Origin: Pseudoxanthomonas sp. Root65
GTDB lineage: Bacteria; Pseudomonadota; Gammaproteobacteria; Xanthomonadales; Xanthomonadaceae
Assembly: GCF_001427635.1 (NCBI RefSeq)
Contig: NZ_LMHA01000002.1
Location: forward strand, 310,001-374,000
Direction: 5' to 3'
DNA length: 64,000 bases
Positions within the stretch are counted from its first letter, which is position 1; every line of letters starts with the position of its first letter. The position numbers were made by a program, and so were the translations under genes. Of this stretch, positions 17,815 to 27,334 are shown in pieces. The notes under the pieces are model-generated. The model was not told where the DNA came from and ran no database searches. It worked only from the letters and a program-made list of their open reading frames with translations.

Positions 17815-18513
17815 CTACGGCAGGGAAACGGATTGTTGCGCGCGGGCTCCGTCGCGTCGGGACGCGATCCTGTCGGCCAGTCGCGTGGGTTCGGGCAGGC
17901 GGTAGCCGCGCAGGGTACGCAGCACCCCCTCCAGCGCGGTCTGCATCGATACGCGGTGCCCGGGCGACACGATCAACGGATTGCAGCGCGGCTTGCTGCG
18001 CAGCGCCCAGCCGATCTGCTCGCCGCGATGGATCAGTGGCGTGCGTTCGCCCGCCAGCGGGCCCGGTGTTTCGTGTTGTCCGCACAGCACGTTCTTCGCC
18101 ACCCCGATGCTGGGCAGGCCGGTGACCACGCCGAAGTGCGCGGCGATGCCGAGACGGCGCGGATGGGCGATGCCCTGACCGTCGACGAAGACGAGATCGG
18201 GCACCTGCGGCAGGCGGTCGAGCGCGGCGACCAGCGCCGGCAGTTCGCGGAAACTCAGCAAGCCGGGCACGTAGGGCATGGAGGTGGGAATGCGCACGAT
18301 TTCGGTGGCGACCGGTTGCAGCGTATCCGCAGCCAGCAGCACGGCGGCGGCACGGGTCGTTGCGCCTTCGTCCTCGAAGCCGACATCGAAGCCCGCCAGC
18401 CAGCGCGGTGCCTCTGTAATCTCATCGCGCAGCACGACGTCGGCGGCGAGCCGTTCCTGCAGCCGCCGCGCCTCCGCGATGCTGCCATCCCAGTCGCCGA
18501 AGATTCCCTTCAT
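17815..18513 (-). CDS. nfi: Endonuclease V (deoxyinosine 3' endonuclease)
   Basis: The protein has 232 residues, close to E. coli Nfi. The conserved acidic block GFDVGFED (about residues 37-44) and the family signature [22 protein letters not shown] are present, followed by [11 protein letters not shown]. The enzyme cuts the second phosphodiester bond 3' of deoxyinosine, starting repair of deaminated adenine. The ATG overlaps the stop of the preceding histidine-phosphatase gene by four bases (ATGA), so the two are translationally coupled. Confidence 0.92.
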   Translation of the reverse strand: MKGIFGDWDGSIAEARRLQERLAADVVLRDEITEAPRWLAGFDVGFEDEGATTRAAAVLLAADTLQPVATEIVRIPTSMPYVPGLLSFRELPALVAALDRLPQVPDLVFVDGQGIAHPRRLGIAAHFGVVTGLPSIGVAKNVLCGQHETPGPLAGERTPLIHRGEQIGWALRSKPRCNPLIVSPGHRVSMQTALEGVLRTLRGYRLPEPTRLADRIASRRDGARAQQSVSLP

Positions 18514-19055
18514 GGGCCCGCGGGAGCCCCGTAGCGTTGCACCTCGAGCCTCGCGCGGCCGTCGGCGTCGAAACGCACGATGGACATGCGGTCGTACTCG
18601 GTTTCGTCCATCGCATCGGTTGCGCAGCCGCACAGGGCCGCCACCAGATCCGGCACGGTGTTGCTGTGCCCGACGACCAGCACGGTACCGCTCCGATGGG
18701 CCTGTTTCCACCGCGCGGCGATCTCGCCGGCGGGGCCGCGCGCGTAGTACGCCGTGAGCTGCAGCCGGTGTGCGTCGGCGACCGGCTGGGCGGTCTGCTG
18801 CGTGCGGCGGAACTCGGTGGCATAGGCCGCCACCAGCGGCGCGTCGCGCAGGCGCGCGGCCAGTGCGGAAGCACGCGTCCGTCCGGCGGGAGAGAGGCTG
18901 GGATCGTCGGGATCGTCGGTCGCCTTTTCGGCATGGCGGACCACGACGAAGGTCAGCGGCGTGCTGGCATCGCGCGACGGCACCGTGCCGCAGGCAGCGA
19001 CCAATGATGCGAGCAGGGTCAGGGCGGGAACACGGAACCGGGACGGCAAGCGCAT
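18510..19055 (-). CDS. Histidine phosphatase superfamily lipoprotein (SixA/phosphoglycerate mutase-like)
   Basis: The product is 181 residues. A hydrophobic leader ends at LVAAC, a lipobox, so it is likely a lipoprotein. The catalytic histidine motif VVRHAEK, the [11 protein letters not shown] segment and the second histidine in VVGHSNTVP define the histidine phosphatase superfamily; the usual RHG is RHA here, as in many SixA-like members. The substrate is unknown; a periplasmic location would argue against protein phosphohistidine. ATG 19055 is chosen because it gives a proper signal peptide; an in-frame ATG at 19112 does not. Confidence 0.8.
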   Translation of the reverse strand: MRLPSRFRVPALTLLASLVAACGTVPSRDASTPLTFVVVRHAEKATDDPDDPSLSPAGRTRASALAARLRDAPLVAAYATEFRRTQQTAQPVADAHRLQLTAYYARGPAGEIAARWKQAHRSGTVLVVGHSNTVPDLVAALCGCATDAMDETEYDRMSIVRFDADGRARLEVQRYGAPAGP

Positions 19056-19171
19056 GGCGATTCTGGGGCAAGGGCGGGCGGCGAGCGTGCTACGGCCGGC
19101 GGATCGGCGCAAGCGGCGTCCTCACGGCGCTGCGGCTACGATAGGCGCGGGTCCGTGAAGAGGGGGAGATC

Positions 19172-20722
19172 ATGCGCAAATGGCTGCGCCGGCTGGGCAT
19201 TGCGCTGGCGCTCGTGGTGGTGGCGTCGGGAACGGCGCTGTACAGCTACGGGCGGTTCGCCGAAGGTGCGCGCGGCGCCCCTTCGCAGTCGTTGCCGATC
19301 GCCGCCGATGACACCCCGCTCGACCGCGCCGTCGCACCGCTGCTGCGCGACCATGCGGGGCAAAGCGGCATGGCCCTGCTGTCGGACAACCTGGATGCGT
19401 TCACCGTGCGCGCCGCCACCGCGCGCGCCGCCGGTCGCAGCCTGGACCTGCAGTACTACATCTGGAACCACGACTTCACCGGCAACCTGCTGGGCTACGA
19501 AGCGCTGCGCGCGGCCGATCGCGGCGTGCGCGTGCGCCTGCTGCTGGACGACATGACCGCGCACGGCAAGGACTCGCACCTGGCGGCGCTGGATGCGCAT
19601 CCCAACATCGAGGTGCGGCTGTTCAATCCCTCGCGCAGCCGCGCCGGCGTGCTGGGCCGCGCCAGCGAGATGCTGCTGCGGCCCATGGCCATGAACCGGC
19701 GCATGCACAACAAGGCGTGGATCGCCGACGGCCGCGTGGCGGTGGTCGGCGGGCGCAACGTGGGCGACGAGTACTTCGACGCCGCCGCCCAGACCAATTT
19801 CCTCGACCTGGACGCCGTGCTGCTCGGTCCGGCGGTCGACCAGACGGCGGCGATCTTCGACGATTTCTGGAACAGCGCCTCGGTGATCCCGCTGTCGGCG
19901 CTGACCACGGCCGAAGACGGCGCGCTGGAACGCCTGCGCGAGAACGGCGATGCCGGCTACCGGTCGACGCAGGCGGCCGACTATGTCGCACGCCTGCGCA
20001 GCTCGCCCGGCGTGCGCGCGCTGGTCGGCGGCAACACGTTGCACTGGCTGGACGAAGTGGGGGTGTACTCCGACCCGGAGTCCAAGGGCCAGGGCGAGGG
20101 ACAGGGCACGTGGCTGGTGCACCGGCTGGGCAAGGCGATGGGCGAGGCGAAGCGCGAGCTGCGCGTGATCTCGCCTTACTTCGTGCCCGGCGACGAAGGC
20201 GCGCGTTGGCTGGTCGGCAAGCGCGCGCAAGGGGTCGACGTGAGTGTGCTGACCAACTCGCTGGCCGCCAATGACGTGATGGCCGTGCACGGCGGCTATG
20301 CGCCGTATCGGGTGCCGTTGCTGGAAGGCGGGGTGACCCTGTTCGAGCTGATGCCGCACGGCCAGCAGGACAGCAGCCTGTTCGGGTCCAGCGGCGCCAG
20401 CCTCCATACCAAGGCGTTCGCGGTGGATGGCGAGGGCGGCTTCATCGGCTCGTTCAACCTCGATCCGCGTTCGGTCAACCTCAACACCGAGATGGGCGTG
20501 CTGTTCCGCGACCGCGGTGCGGCGACGGCGCTGCTGCGCAGCTACGAGGCGAAGATCGCGCCGGACACCAGCTACCGCGTCACCCTGCAGCAGGGCGCGT
20601 TGCGCTGGGAAGACGCGTCGACCGATCCGCCGCGCGTCTGGCATCGCGAACCCGAAGCCAGCGTCTGGCGCCGCTGGACCGCGCGCGTGATCGGCTGGCT
20701 GCCGATCGAATCGCAACTGTAG
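19172..20722 (+). CDS. Phospholipase D family protein, ClsC/YmdC-like
   Basis: The protein has 516 residues: an N-terminal membrane anchor (about residues 5-27) and two HKD catalytic motifs, MHNKAWIADGRVAVVGGRN and LHTKAFAVDGEGGFIGSFN. This layout is that of cardiolipin synthase C, which condenses phosphatidyl groups at the inner membrane; a general phospholipase D role is possible. GAGGGGGAG precedes the ATG. The stop codon lies in the arm of an inverted repeat (20719-20784) that separates it from convergent mfd. Confidence 0.87.
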   Translation: MRKWLRRLGIALALVVVASGTALYSYGRFAEGARGAPSQSLPIAADDTPLDRAVAPLLRDHAGQSGMALLSDNLDAFTVRAATARAAGRSLDLQYYIWNHDFTGNLLGYEALRAADRGVRVRLLLDDMTAHGKDSHLAALDAHPNIEVRLFNPSRSRAGVLGRASEMLLRPMAMNRRMHNKAWIADGRVAVVGGRNVGDEYFDAAAQTNFLDLDAVLLGPAVDQTAAIFDDFWNSASVIPLSALTTAEDGALERLRENGDAGYRSTQAADYVARLRSSPGVRALVGGNTLHWLDEVGVYSDPESKGQGEGQGTWLVHRLGKAMGEAKRELRVISPYFVPGDEGARWLVGKRAQGVDVSVLTNSLAANDVMAVHGGYAPYRVPLLEGGVTLFELMPHGQQDSSLFGSSGASLHTKAFAVDGEGGFIGSFNLDPRSVNLNTEMGVLFRDRGAATALLRSYEAKIAPDTSYRVTLQQGALRWEDASTDPPRVWHREPEASVWRRWTARVIGWLPIESQL

Positions 20723-20784
20723 CGTGCGCTATGCGCACGACTGCTTGATGCCAGACCGCGCGTCGTGCGCATGGCGCACGCTAC
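20719..20784. repeat. Inverted repeat between convergent PLD-family gene and mfd
   Basis: The arms at 20719-20741 and 20762-20784 are 23-base near-perfect reverse complements (GTAGCGTGCGC...GCGCACGCTAC) with inner GTGCGC palindromes. The TAG of the PLD-family gene is within the first arm. It can fold in either transcript, so it may act as a bidirectional terminator or mRNA end stabiliser. Confidence 0.85.
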
Positions 20785-20788
20785 GCGG

Positions 20789-23700
20789 TCAGGTGGCGAG
20801 CGTGGTCAGCAGGCCTTTCGCCGCATTGAAGCGGTCCGGCGCGTCGGGCAGCGGCACCTTGATGCGCAGCTTGTCCGGTCCGTCCATGGTGTAGAGCTTG
20901 GGCTGCTTCTGGATCAGCTGGATCACCGCCATCGGGTCGATCTTCGGCTTGGTCTCGAACACGATGCGGCCGCCATGCTCGCCCAGCTCCAGCTTGCGGA
21001 TGCCCATCTCGTTCGCGGCCAGCTTCAGTTCCGCCGTGGCGAACAGGTACTTGGCCGGGTCCGGCAGCAGACCGAAGCGGTCGATCATCTCCACCTGCAG
21101 GTCGCGCAGTTCTTCCTTGTCGCGCGCGCTGCTGATGCGCTTGTAGAGCGTCAGGCGGGTGTGCACGTCGGGCAGGTAGTCGTCGGGGATGAGCGACGGT
21201 ACGTTCAACTCGACCTCCGCACCGCGGCGCTCCTGGCCCAAGTCGACATCAGGCAGATGGCCAGCCTTGATCGAACGCACCGCGCGCTCCAGCAGCTCGG
21301 TGTACAGACTGAAGCCGACCTCGGCCATCTGCCCGCTCTGGTCTTCGCCCAGCAGTTCGCCGGCGCCGCGGATCTCCAGATCGTGCGTGGCCAGGGTGAA
21401 ACCCGCGCCCAGTTCGTCCATCGAAGCGATGGCCTCCAGCCGGCGCTGCGCATCGGCGGTGATGCTGCGCTTGTCGGGCACGACGAGGTACGCATACGAA
21501 CGATGATGCGACCGACCCACGCGGCCACGCAGCTGGTGCAGCTGCGCCAGACCGAACTTGTCGGCGCGGTTCATGATGATGGTGTTGGCGTTGGGGATGT
21601 CGATGCCGGATTCGATGATCGTCGTGCACAGCAGCACGTTGAAGCGCTGCTTCTGGAAATCCAGCATCACCTGTTCCAGCTCGCGCTCGGGCATCTGGCC
21701 GTGCGCCACGCCGATGCGCGCTTCCGGCACCAGTTCCTGCAGTTCGCGCTGCATGCGGCCGATGCTCTCGACGTCGTTGTGCAGGAAGTACACCTGGCCG
21801 CCACGCGACAGTTCGCGCTGGAAGGCTTCCTTCAGCATCGCCGCATCCCACGGCGTGACGAAGGTCTGCACCGCCATGCGATTGGCCGGCGGCGTGGCGA
21901 TGATGGACAGGTCGCGCAGGCCGGCCATCGCCATGTTGAGCGTGCGCGGGATGGGCGTGGCGGTCAGCGTCAACAGGTGCACGTTGGCGCGCAGCGCCTT
22001 CAGCGCTTCCTTCTGACGCACGCCGAAGCGCTGTTCCTCATCCACGATCACCAGGCCCAGGTCCTTGAACTTCACGTCCGGCTGCAGCAGGCGGTGCGTG
22101 CCGACGATCACGTCCAGCTTGCCCTCCGCCAGGCGGTCGAGCTCGGCCTTGATCTCCTTGGTGGTCTTGAAGCGCGACAGCACTTCCACCTTCAAGGGCC
22201 AGTCGGCGAAGCGGTCGCGGAAATTGCGGTAGTGCTGCTCGGCCAGCAGTGTGGTCGGCACCAGCACGGCCACCTGCTTGCCTGCGCTGGCGGCGGCGAA
22301 CGCGGCGCGCACGGCCACTTCGGTCTTGCCGAAGCCGACATCGCCGCAGACCACGCGGTCCATCGGCTGGCTGCTGGCCAGGTCGCGGATCACCGACTCG
22401 ATCGCGTGGTGCTGGTCGGGCGTCTCCTCGAACGGGAACCCCGCCGCGAACGGTTCGTACATCGCGCGGTCCAGGTGCAGCGCCAGGCCGGCGCGGGCCT
22501 GGCGGCGCGCCTGGATTTCCAGCAGTTCCGCGGCCACGTCCCGGACTTTCTCGGCGGCTTTCTTCTTCGCTTTCGCCCATGCTTCGCCACCGAGCGAATG
22601 CAGCGGTGCGGTCTCCACCGACGCGCCGGAGTAGCGGCTGATCAGGTGCAGCTGCGCGACCGGCACGTACAGGCGGTCGCCCTTGGCGTATTCGATTTCG
22701 AGGAACTCGCCGGGCATGCCGCCCACGTCCATCGCGATCAGGCCGCGGTAGCGGCCCACGCCATGGTCTTCGTGCACGATCGGCGCGCCTTCGGTCAGTT
22801 CGCCGAGATCGCGGATGATGGCTTCCGGTTCGCGGCCGGTGCGCTTGCGCCGGTGCGCCTGCGTGGCGCGCTCGGGGAACAGCTGGCGCTCGGTGAGGAC
22901 GGCGATGCGCGGATCGTCCAGTGCGAAGCCGTCGGCGAGCGGCGCGACGGCGATGGCGAAGCGAGCAAGCCCCTCTCCCGCCGGGAGAGGAGTTGGGGTG
23001 AGGGTGCGGGACGTGCGCGATGATTCGGTTGCCGGCGCCTTCGCCGCACCCTCATCCGGCGCTTCGCGCCCCCTCCTCCCGTCCGGAGAAGGGAGAAAGG
23101 CGCTGAAGTCGGCCATCACTTCCGGCTTCAGCTCCGCCGCCTGCAGCACTTCCAGCAGCGCCTCGCGGCGGCCGGGCGAGTCGGCGGCGATCAGCACGCG
23201 CCCCGGGTAGTGGCCCAGGAAGGACTTGAGCGCCTCGCCTGCCGGCGCATCTTTCGCCGCCACCGGCAGCGGCGGCAACGGCTGGTCGCCGAGCGGCAGT
23301 GCATCGGCATGTCGACTGTGCTGGGCGCTGCAGACTTCGATGCGCGCACGCTGGTTGAGCTGTTCGCGCAGCGCGTCCGGCGACAGGTACAGCTCGTCCG
23401 GCGCCAGCAGCGGCCGCTCCACATCGTGGCGCCGCTGTTCGTAGCGGTTGCGCGTCTGCGCCCAGAACGCCTCGGCCGCTTCGCCGAAGCCATCGGTCAA
23501 CAGCGGCAGCGCGTCCTTCTGCAGATAGTCGAACAGCGTGGAGGTCTGGTCGAAGAACAGCGGCAGGTAGTACTCCACGCCGGCCGGCGCCAGGCCGGAC
23601 TTCAGGTCCTGGTACAGCGCGCTGCGGCGCGTATCCACGTCGAAGCGGTCGCGCAGCAGCGTCATCGCGCGCTCCACCGAGCGTTCGTCCAGCGGTACTT

Positions 23701-24376
23701 CGCGGCCCGGCAGCAGCTGCACGGCCTCGGTCCGGTCCAGCGAGCGCTGGCTTTCCGGGTCGAAGTGGCGGATCGAGTCGATGGTGTCGTCCAGCAGTTC
23801 GATGCGCAGCGGCGCCTCGGCGCCCATCGGATAGACATCCAGCAGGCCGCCGCGCACGGCGAAGTCGCCCGGGTCGAGCACCTGCGGCACATGCCGGTAG
23901 CTCGCCGCTTCCAGCCGACGCTTCTCGGCGTCGAAGTCCAGCCGTTGGCCGACCCGGTAGTCGAAGCTGCCGCCGGCGATGTGGCGCAGCGGCGACAGCC
24001 GCTGCATCAGCGTCTGCACCGGCACGATCACGATGCCGCGCGCCAGCGTGGGCAGGCGGTGCAGGGCGGCCAGGCGTTGCGAGACGATGTCCGGGTGCGG
24101 ACTGAACTGGTCGTACGGCAGGGTTTCCCAGTCAGGGAACGGCACGACCGGCAGCGCGGCGGGGTTGCCGAGCAGGGTGTGCAGGTCGGCTTCGAGCTGG
24201 TGCGCCTCGTGGTTGTCGCGGGCGACCACCAGCAGCGGGCCGGCGTGCGCCTCGGCGGCCACGGCGATCGACCAGGCCAGCGCGGTCGGCGAGGCGGGCG
24301 CGCGCCACCAGGCGCGGGACTGGCCGCCACGCGGCAGCGGGGGAACGGGCAAGGAGGTTTTCTGGGCGTCGGTCAT
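20789..24376 (-). CDS. mfd: Transcription-repair coupling factor Mfd
   Basis: The protein has 1195 residues, longer than the roughly 1150 usual. In order: UvrB-like module (for example FPDWETLPYDQFSPH), domain 3 ending at VLTERQLFPER, the RNA polymerase-interacting domain (VHEDHGVGRYRGL), RecG-like helicase motifs (GDVGFGKTEVAVRAAF Walker A, VDEEQRFGV, TATPIPRTL, LRGRVGRS), and the C-terminal autoinhibitory domain. It removes RNA polymerase stalled at lesions and recruits UvrA. Residues about 427-469 are encoded by a palindromic repeat (22970-23097) inserted in frame in domain 3. I start at the ATG giving MTDAQKTS; an ATG at 24391 is also in frame. Confidence 0.95.
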   Translation of the reverse strand: MTDAQKTSLPVPPLPRGGQSRAWWRAPASPTALAWSIAVAAEAHAGPLLVVARDNHEAHQLEADLHTLLGNPAALPVVPFPDWETLPYDQFSPHPDIVSQRLAALHRLPTLARGIVIVPVQTLMQRLSPLRHIAGGSFDYRVGQRLDFDAEKRRLEAASYRHVPQVLDPGDFAVRGGLLDVYPMGAEAPLRIELLDDTIDSIRHFDPESQRSLDRTEAVQLLPGREVPLDERSVERAMTLLRDRFDVDTRRSALYQDLKSGLAPAGVEYYLPLFFDQTSTLFDYLQKDALPLLTDGFGEAAEAFWAQTRNRYEQRRHDVERPLLAPDELYLSPDALREQLNQRARIEVCSAQHSRHADALPLGDQPLPPLPVAAKDAPAGEALKSFLGHYPGRVLIAADSPGRREALLEVLQAAELKPEVMADFSAFLPSPDGRRGREAPDEGAAKAPATESSRTSRTLTPTPLPAGEGLARFAIAVAPLADGFALDDPRIAVLTERQLFPERATQAHRRKRTGREPEAIIRDLGELTEGAPIVHEDHGVGRYRGLIAMDVGGMPGEFLEIEYAKGDRLYVPVAQLHLISRYSGASVETAPLHSLGGEAWAKAKKKAAEKVRDVAAELLEIQARRQARAGLALHLDRAMYEPFAAGFPFEETPDQHHAIESVIRDLASSQPMDRVVCGDVGFGKTEVAVRAAFAAASAGKQVAVLVPTTLLAEQHYRNFRDRFADWPLKVEVLSRFKTTKEIKAELDRLAEGKLDVIVGTHRLLQPDVKFKDLGLVIVDEEQRFGVRQKEALKALRANVHLLTLTATPIPRTLNMAMAGLRDLSIIATPPANRMAVQTFVTPWDAAMLKEAFQRELSRGGQVYFLHNDVESIGRMQRELQELVPEARIGVAHGQMPERELEQVMLDFQKQRFNVLLCTTIIESGIDIPNANTIIMNRADKFGLAQLHQLRGRVGRSHHRSYAYLVVPDKRSITADAQRRLEAIASMDELGAGFTLATHDLEIRGAGELLGEDQSGQMAEVGFSLYTELLERAVRSIKAGHLPDVDLGQERRGAEVELNVPSLIPDDYLPDVHTRLTLYKRISSARDKEELRDLQVEMIDRFGLLPDPAKYLFATAELKLAANEMGIRKLELGEHGGRIVFETKPKIDPMAVIQLIQKQPKLYTMDGPDKLRIKVPLPDAPDRFNAAKGLLTTLAT
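22970..23097 (-). repeat. Palindromic repeat, family B copy 2, inside the mfd reading frame
   Basis: Read on the minus strand, this segment starts with a CTCCCTTCTCC-type arm, then GGCGCGAAGCGCCGGATGAG and GGTGCGGCGAAGG, and ends with ACCCCAACTCCTCTCCCGGC plus GGGAGAGGGGCTTG. This is the same order and nearly the same bases as the intergenic copy at 5592-5720. It is translated without a stop and gives the peptide with TLTPTPLPAGEG near its end. It has inserted into a sequence that reads on both sides as normal Mfd. Confidence 0.9.
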
Positions 24377-24482
24377 CGGTACACACAACAACGGCAGCGC
24401 CGGACACCGTGGGGTGCCCAGCGCGAAGGGGCGCGCAGTTTAGCAAGCAGGCCCGGGTAGGCCCGTCATCGTCGGGAACGGA

Positions 24483-24755
24483 TCATTCCGCCGTCAGCGG
24501 ATCGATGACCTGGGCGACCAGGGAGATGCGGTCGACGGGAAAACCGCCGCGGCGCGCGTGCTCCAGCACGAGGTCCTCGTTCGGTGCGCGATAGACGCAG
24601 TAGACCCGGTCATCGGTGACGTAGCTATGCTCCCACTGCACCCGCGGGCCCAGGTCCTCCAGCACGCGGCACGAGGTCTGCGCGACGGCCTTCAGCTCGG
24701 CCGGGGTCATCAGGCCGGCGCCCTCGATGTCGCGTTCGATCAGGTAACGGGGCAT
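24483..24755 (-). CDS. DUF4242 small protein
   Basis: A 90-residue protein matching the DUF4242 (SCO4226-like) ferredoxin-fold family: MPRYLIERDI at the start, WEHSYVTDDRVYCVYRAPNED in the middle and a C-terminal beta strand. Members are small dimers, one of them a nickel-binding protein; a physiological role is not established. It contains conserved cysteines at about 29 and 53. It lies between mfd and a GNAT gene on the same strand. Confidence 0.75.
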   Translation of the reverse strand: MPRYLIERDIEGAGLMTPAELKAVAQTSCRVLEDLGPRVQWEHSYVTDDRVYCVYRAPNEDLVLEHARRGGFPVDRISLVAQVIDPLTAE

Positions 24756-24843
24756 GGCGACCTCACGCGGGCGAGCCGGAAGCGGCTCTCACCGGACAAG
24801 ACGCAGGAAGCCCGGCGGCCGGGCCGGCCGCCGGTCGGCGGCC

Positions 24844-25392
24844 TCAGGGACCTTCGTTCAGGTCCAGCACCACGCGGACCAGGCCGGAGCCGTCGTTCTC
24901 GCGCACGCGCTTGAAGCCCAGCGATCCGGCCAGTGCCAGCATCGGCTGGTTGGTGTCCAGCACGTCGCCGTACAGGCGGTCGAGCTTCTTCGAGCGCGCC
25001 CACTTGGCCAGCTTGCGCATCAGGTGACGCCCCAGGCCCTGGCCGGCAATGAAATGGCTGACCAGGATCGCGAACTCGGCATCGCGCGTGCGCGACACCA
25101 GCGCGGCACGCGCCACCGCTCCCACCAGGGCCTCGCCCGGCGGCAGCGCTTCGGCGGCAACGAGGGCGAATTCGGTATTGGGGTCGGGGTGGGTCAGGCG
25201 CTGCGCCATCTCCGGCGTCAGCTCCTTCAGCGCGTACATGAAGCGATGGCGGATCTCTTCCGGTCCCAGCAGGCCGAACGCGCCCTGGATGGGGCCTGCA
25301 TCCTCGGGCCGGATCGGGCGGATCAGCAGCTCGCGCCCGCTGGGCAGGCGGAAGTGTTCATGCCAGGGCGGAAGGCGTTTTGGCGCAGTCAT
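24844..25392 (-). CDS. GNAT family N-acetyltransferase
   Basis: The product is 182 residues, a single GNAT domain. The acetyl-CoA pyrophosphate loop is GQGLGRHLMRKL and the N-terminal strand is ELLIRPIRPEDAGPIQ. The sequence resembles the acetyltransferase domain of Pat-type protein lysine acetylases (EEIRHRFMYALKELT), so a protein substrate is possible but not shown. Same strand as its neighbours, 88 bp upstream of the DUF4242 gene. Confidence 0.8.
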   Translation of the reverse strand: MTAPKRLPPWHEHFRLPSGRELLIRPIRPEDAGPIQGAFGLLGPEEIRHRFMYALKELTPEMAQRLTHPDPNTEFALVAAEALPPGEALVGAVARAALVSRTRDAEFAILVSHFIAGQGLGRHLMRKLAKWARSKKLDRLYGDVLDTNQPMLALAGSLGFKRVRENDGSGLVRVVLDLNEGP

Positions 25393-25447
25393 GGCGTGAT
25401 GCTCGCATGAAATCCGCAGGGGCGGCGAGGGCGGGAGCGCCGCTGGT

Positions 25448-26398
25448 TCAGGCTGGGTGGCGTTTGCCGCGCAGGCGCGAGACGGCGGTGACGACAGCCA
25501 CGATCACCGCGCCGGTCACCACGCCGACGGCGGCGTTGAACAGGCTTTCCCACAGCCAGCCGAGGTCGCCTTCGGCATAGGGCTGGATGACATGGTGCAG
25601 GGCCGGGATGCTGTGGACGAGGATGCCGCCACCGACCAGGAACATCGCGGCGGTACCGGCGATGGACAGGAACTTCATCAGGTACGGCGCGCTGTAAAGG
25701 ATGCCGCGACCGAAGGCGCGCTTGAACCGTGCCCAGCCGCTTTCGCGCTTGTCGGCGGCCAGCGCCAGGCCGGCGTCGTCCAGCTTGACGATGCCGCCGA
25801 CCAGCCCGTACACGCCGACGGTCATGATGGCCGAGATCGCCAGCAGCGTGAGCACCTGCTCCACGAAGGTGCGGCCGGCCAGCGTGCCCAGCGAGATGAC
25901 GATGATCTCCGCGGACAGGATGAAGTCGGTGCGGATGGCGCCGCGGATCTTGTCCTTCTCGAACGCGACCATGTCGACGTTCTGGTCCTGGATGGCGGCC
26001 ACGCGTTCGGCATGGCGATCGCCTTCCTCGCCCTTGTGCAGGAACTTATGCGCCAGCTTCTCCACACCCTCGAAGCACAGGAAGGCGCCGCCCAGCATCA
26101 TCAGCGGGGTCACCAGCGGAATGTTGTAGCCGCGCCCGTGCAGCCAGGTCTCCAGCGCGCTGATCGCCAGCGCCGCCGGCACCAGGATGGCCTTGTTGAC
26201 TACCGACCCCTTCGCCACCGCCCACACCACCGGCAGTTCACGGTCGGCCTTCACCCCGGTCACCTGCTGCGCGTTGAGCGCCAGGTCGTCGCCCAGCACG
26301 CCGGCCGTCTTCTTCGCCGCCACCTTGGTCATCACCGACACGTCGTCCAACAGGGTGGCGATGTCGTCGATCAGGGCGAACAGGCTGGATCCGGCCAT
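25448..26398 (-). CDS. DUF808 inner-membrane protein (YedI family)
   Basis: The product is 316 residues. The N-terminus SLFALIDDIATLLDDVSVMTKVAAKKTAGVLGDDLA is the family hallmark, followed by several membrane spans and a glycine-rich C-terminal span (FLVGGGILVHSIPALHHV). The function of YedI/DUF808 proteins is not known; a transport or membrane-integrity role has been guessed from the topology. Length and motifs are normal for the family. Confidence 0.85.
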   Translation of the reverse strand: MAGSSLFALIDDIATLLDDVSVMTKVAAKKTAGVLGDDLALNAQQVTGVKADRELPVVWAVAKGSVVNKAILVPAALAISALETWLHGRGYNIPLVTPLMMLGGAFLCFEGVEKLAHKFLHKGEEGDRHAERVAAIQDQNVDMVAFEKDKIRGAIRTDFILSAEIIVISLGTLAGRTFVEQVLTLLAISAIMTVGVYGLVGGIVKLDDAGLALAADKRESGWARFKRAFGRGILYSAPYLMKFLSIAGTAAMFLVGGGILVHSIPALHHVIQPYAEGDLGWLWESLFNAAVGVVTGAVIVAVVTAVSRLRGKRHPA

Positions 26399-26476
26399 GG
26401 AGAGGGGTCGTCGTGGTGAGGGAGGGACGATTCTCGCACAGCCTCCTGACGGTGCTGCGTGATCGGCAAGCCGAGG

Positions 26477-27334
26477 TCAGGCGGGCTGGCGCAGCCACTC
26501 CAGTCGATGGCTGGCGCCGGTCTCGCCCAGGGTGGACGCCAGGATAGGCAGCACCGGGGCGAGGGCCTGGTCGAGCTGCCAGGGCGGATTGACCACCAGC
26601 ATGCCGCTGCCGTTGAGGCGCAGCGGCGAATCGTCCGGCCGCACCTGCAACTCGGCGACGAAGGCGCCCTTCGCGGGCAGCGCCGCCGCCTTGCGGAAGA
26701 ACGGCAGCAGGCTGCGCCGCTGCTTGATCGGGTACCAGACCGCGTACGTGGCGGCAGGCCAGCGTTCCAGGGCGTCGCGCAGCGAGGCGATGATCTGCGG
26801 ATACTCTGCGTCCTGCACTTCGTAGGGCGGGTCGATCAGCACCAGGCCGCGCGCGATGCGCAGCTCACCTACGCGGGGCGGCAACAGCGCCTTCATCGCC
26901 GCGTAGCCGTCGCGGGCGTGCACCGCCACGCGCTCGTCGTCGGCGAACACCTCGCGCAGCGCCTTGGCTTCGTCCGGCTGCAGTTCGCAGGCGGCCAGCC
27001 GGTCCTGCGGACGCAGCGCCTGCGCCACCAGCAACGGCGAGCCGGGGTAGGTGATCAGCGCGCCCACCGGGTTGTTGGCGACCACCGCACGCAGGTAGCG
27101 CTCGGCTGGGTCCGGCAGGCGCGCGGCGCCCATCAGCTTGAACACGCCGCTGTCGGCTTCCGAGGTCTTGCGGCTTTCCGCACCGCCCAGCATGTAGCGG
27201 CCGCGTCCGGCATGGGTGTCCAGCACGAAGAACGGCGTGTCCTTGCGCTTGAGCGCATCGACCATGGCCAGCAGCGCGATGTGCTTGAGGACGTCGGCAT
27301 GGTTGCCGGCATGGAAGGCATGGCGATAATTCAT
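26477..27334 (-). CDS. rlmJ: 23S rRNA (adenine-2030-N6)-methyltransferase RlmJ
   Basis: The product is 285 residues. The start MNYRHAFHAGNHADVLKH is the family hallmark; SAM-binding elements follow (VLDTHAGRGRY) and the N6-adenine methylase motif DPPYE is in VLIDPPYEVQD. It modifies A2030 of 23S rRNA. The ATG at 27334 is only 25 bases from the divergent creB start, so its promoter must overlap the beginning of creB. Confidence 0.93.
   Translation of the reverse strand: MNYRHAFHAGNHADVLKHIALLAMVDALKRKDTPFFVLDTHAGRGRYMLGGAESRKTSEADSGVFKLMGAARLPDPAERYLRAVVANNPVGALITYPGSPLLVAQALRPQDRLAACELQPDEAKALREVFADDERVAVHARDGYAAMKALLPPRVGELRIARGLVLIDPPYEVQDAEYPQIIASLRDALERWPAATYAVWYPIKQRRSLLPFFRKAAALPAKGAFVAELQVRPDDSPLRLNGSGMLVVNPPWQLDQALAPVLPILASTLGETGASHRLEWLRQPA

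Noticed and set aside
20765..23023. Plus-strand open frame (752 codons) opposite mfd
   Set aside because: Shadow of mfd: composition is histidine/arginine/leucine-rich without any domain.
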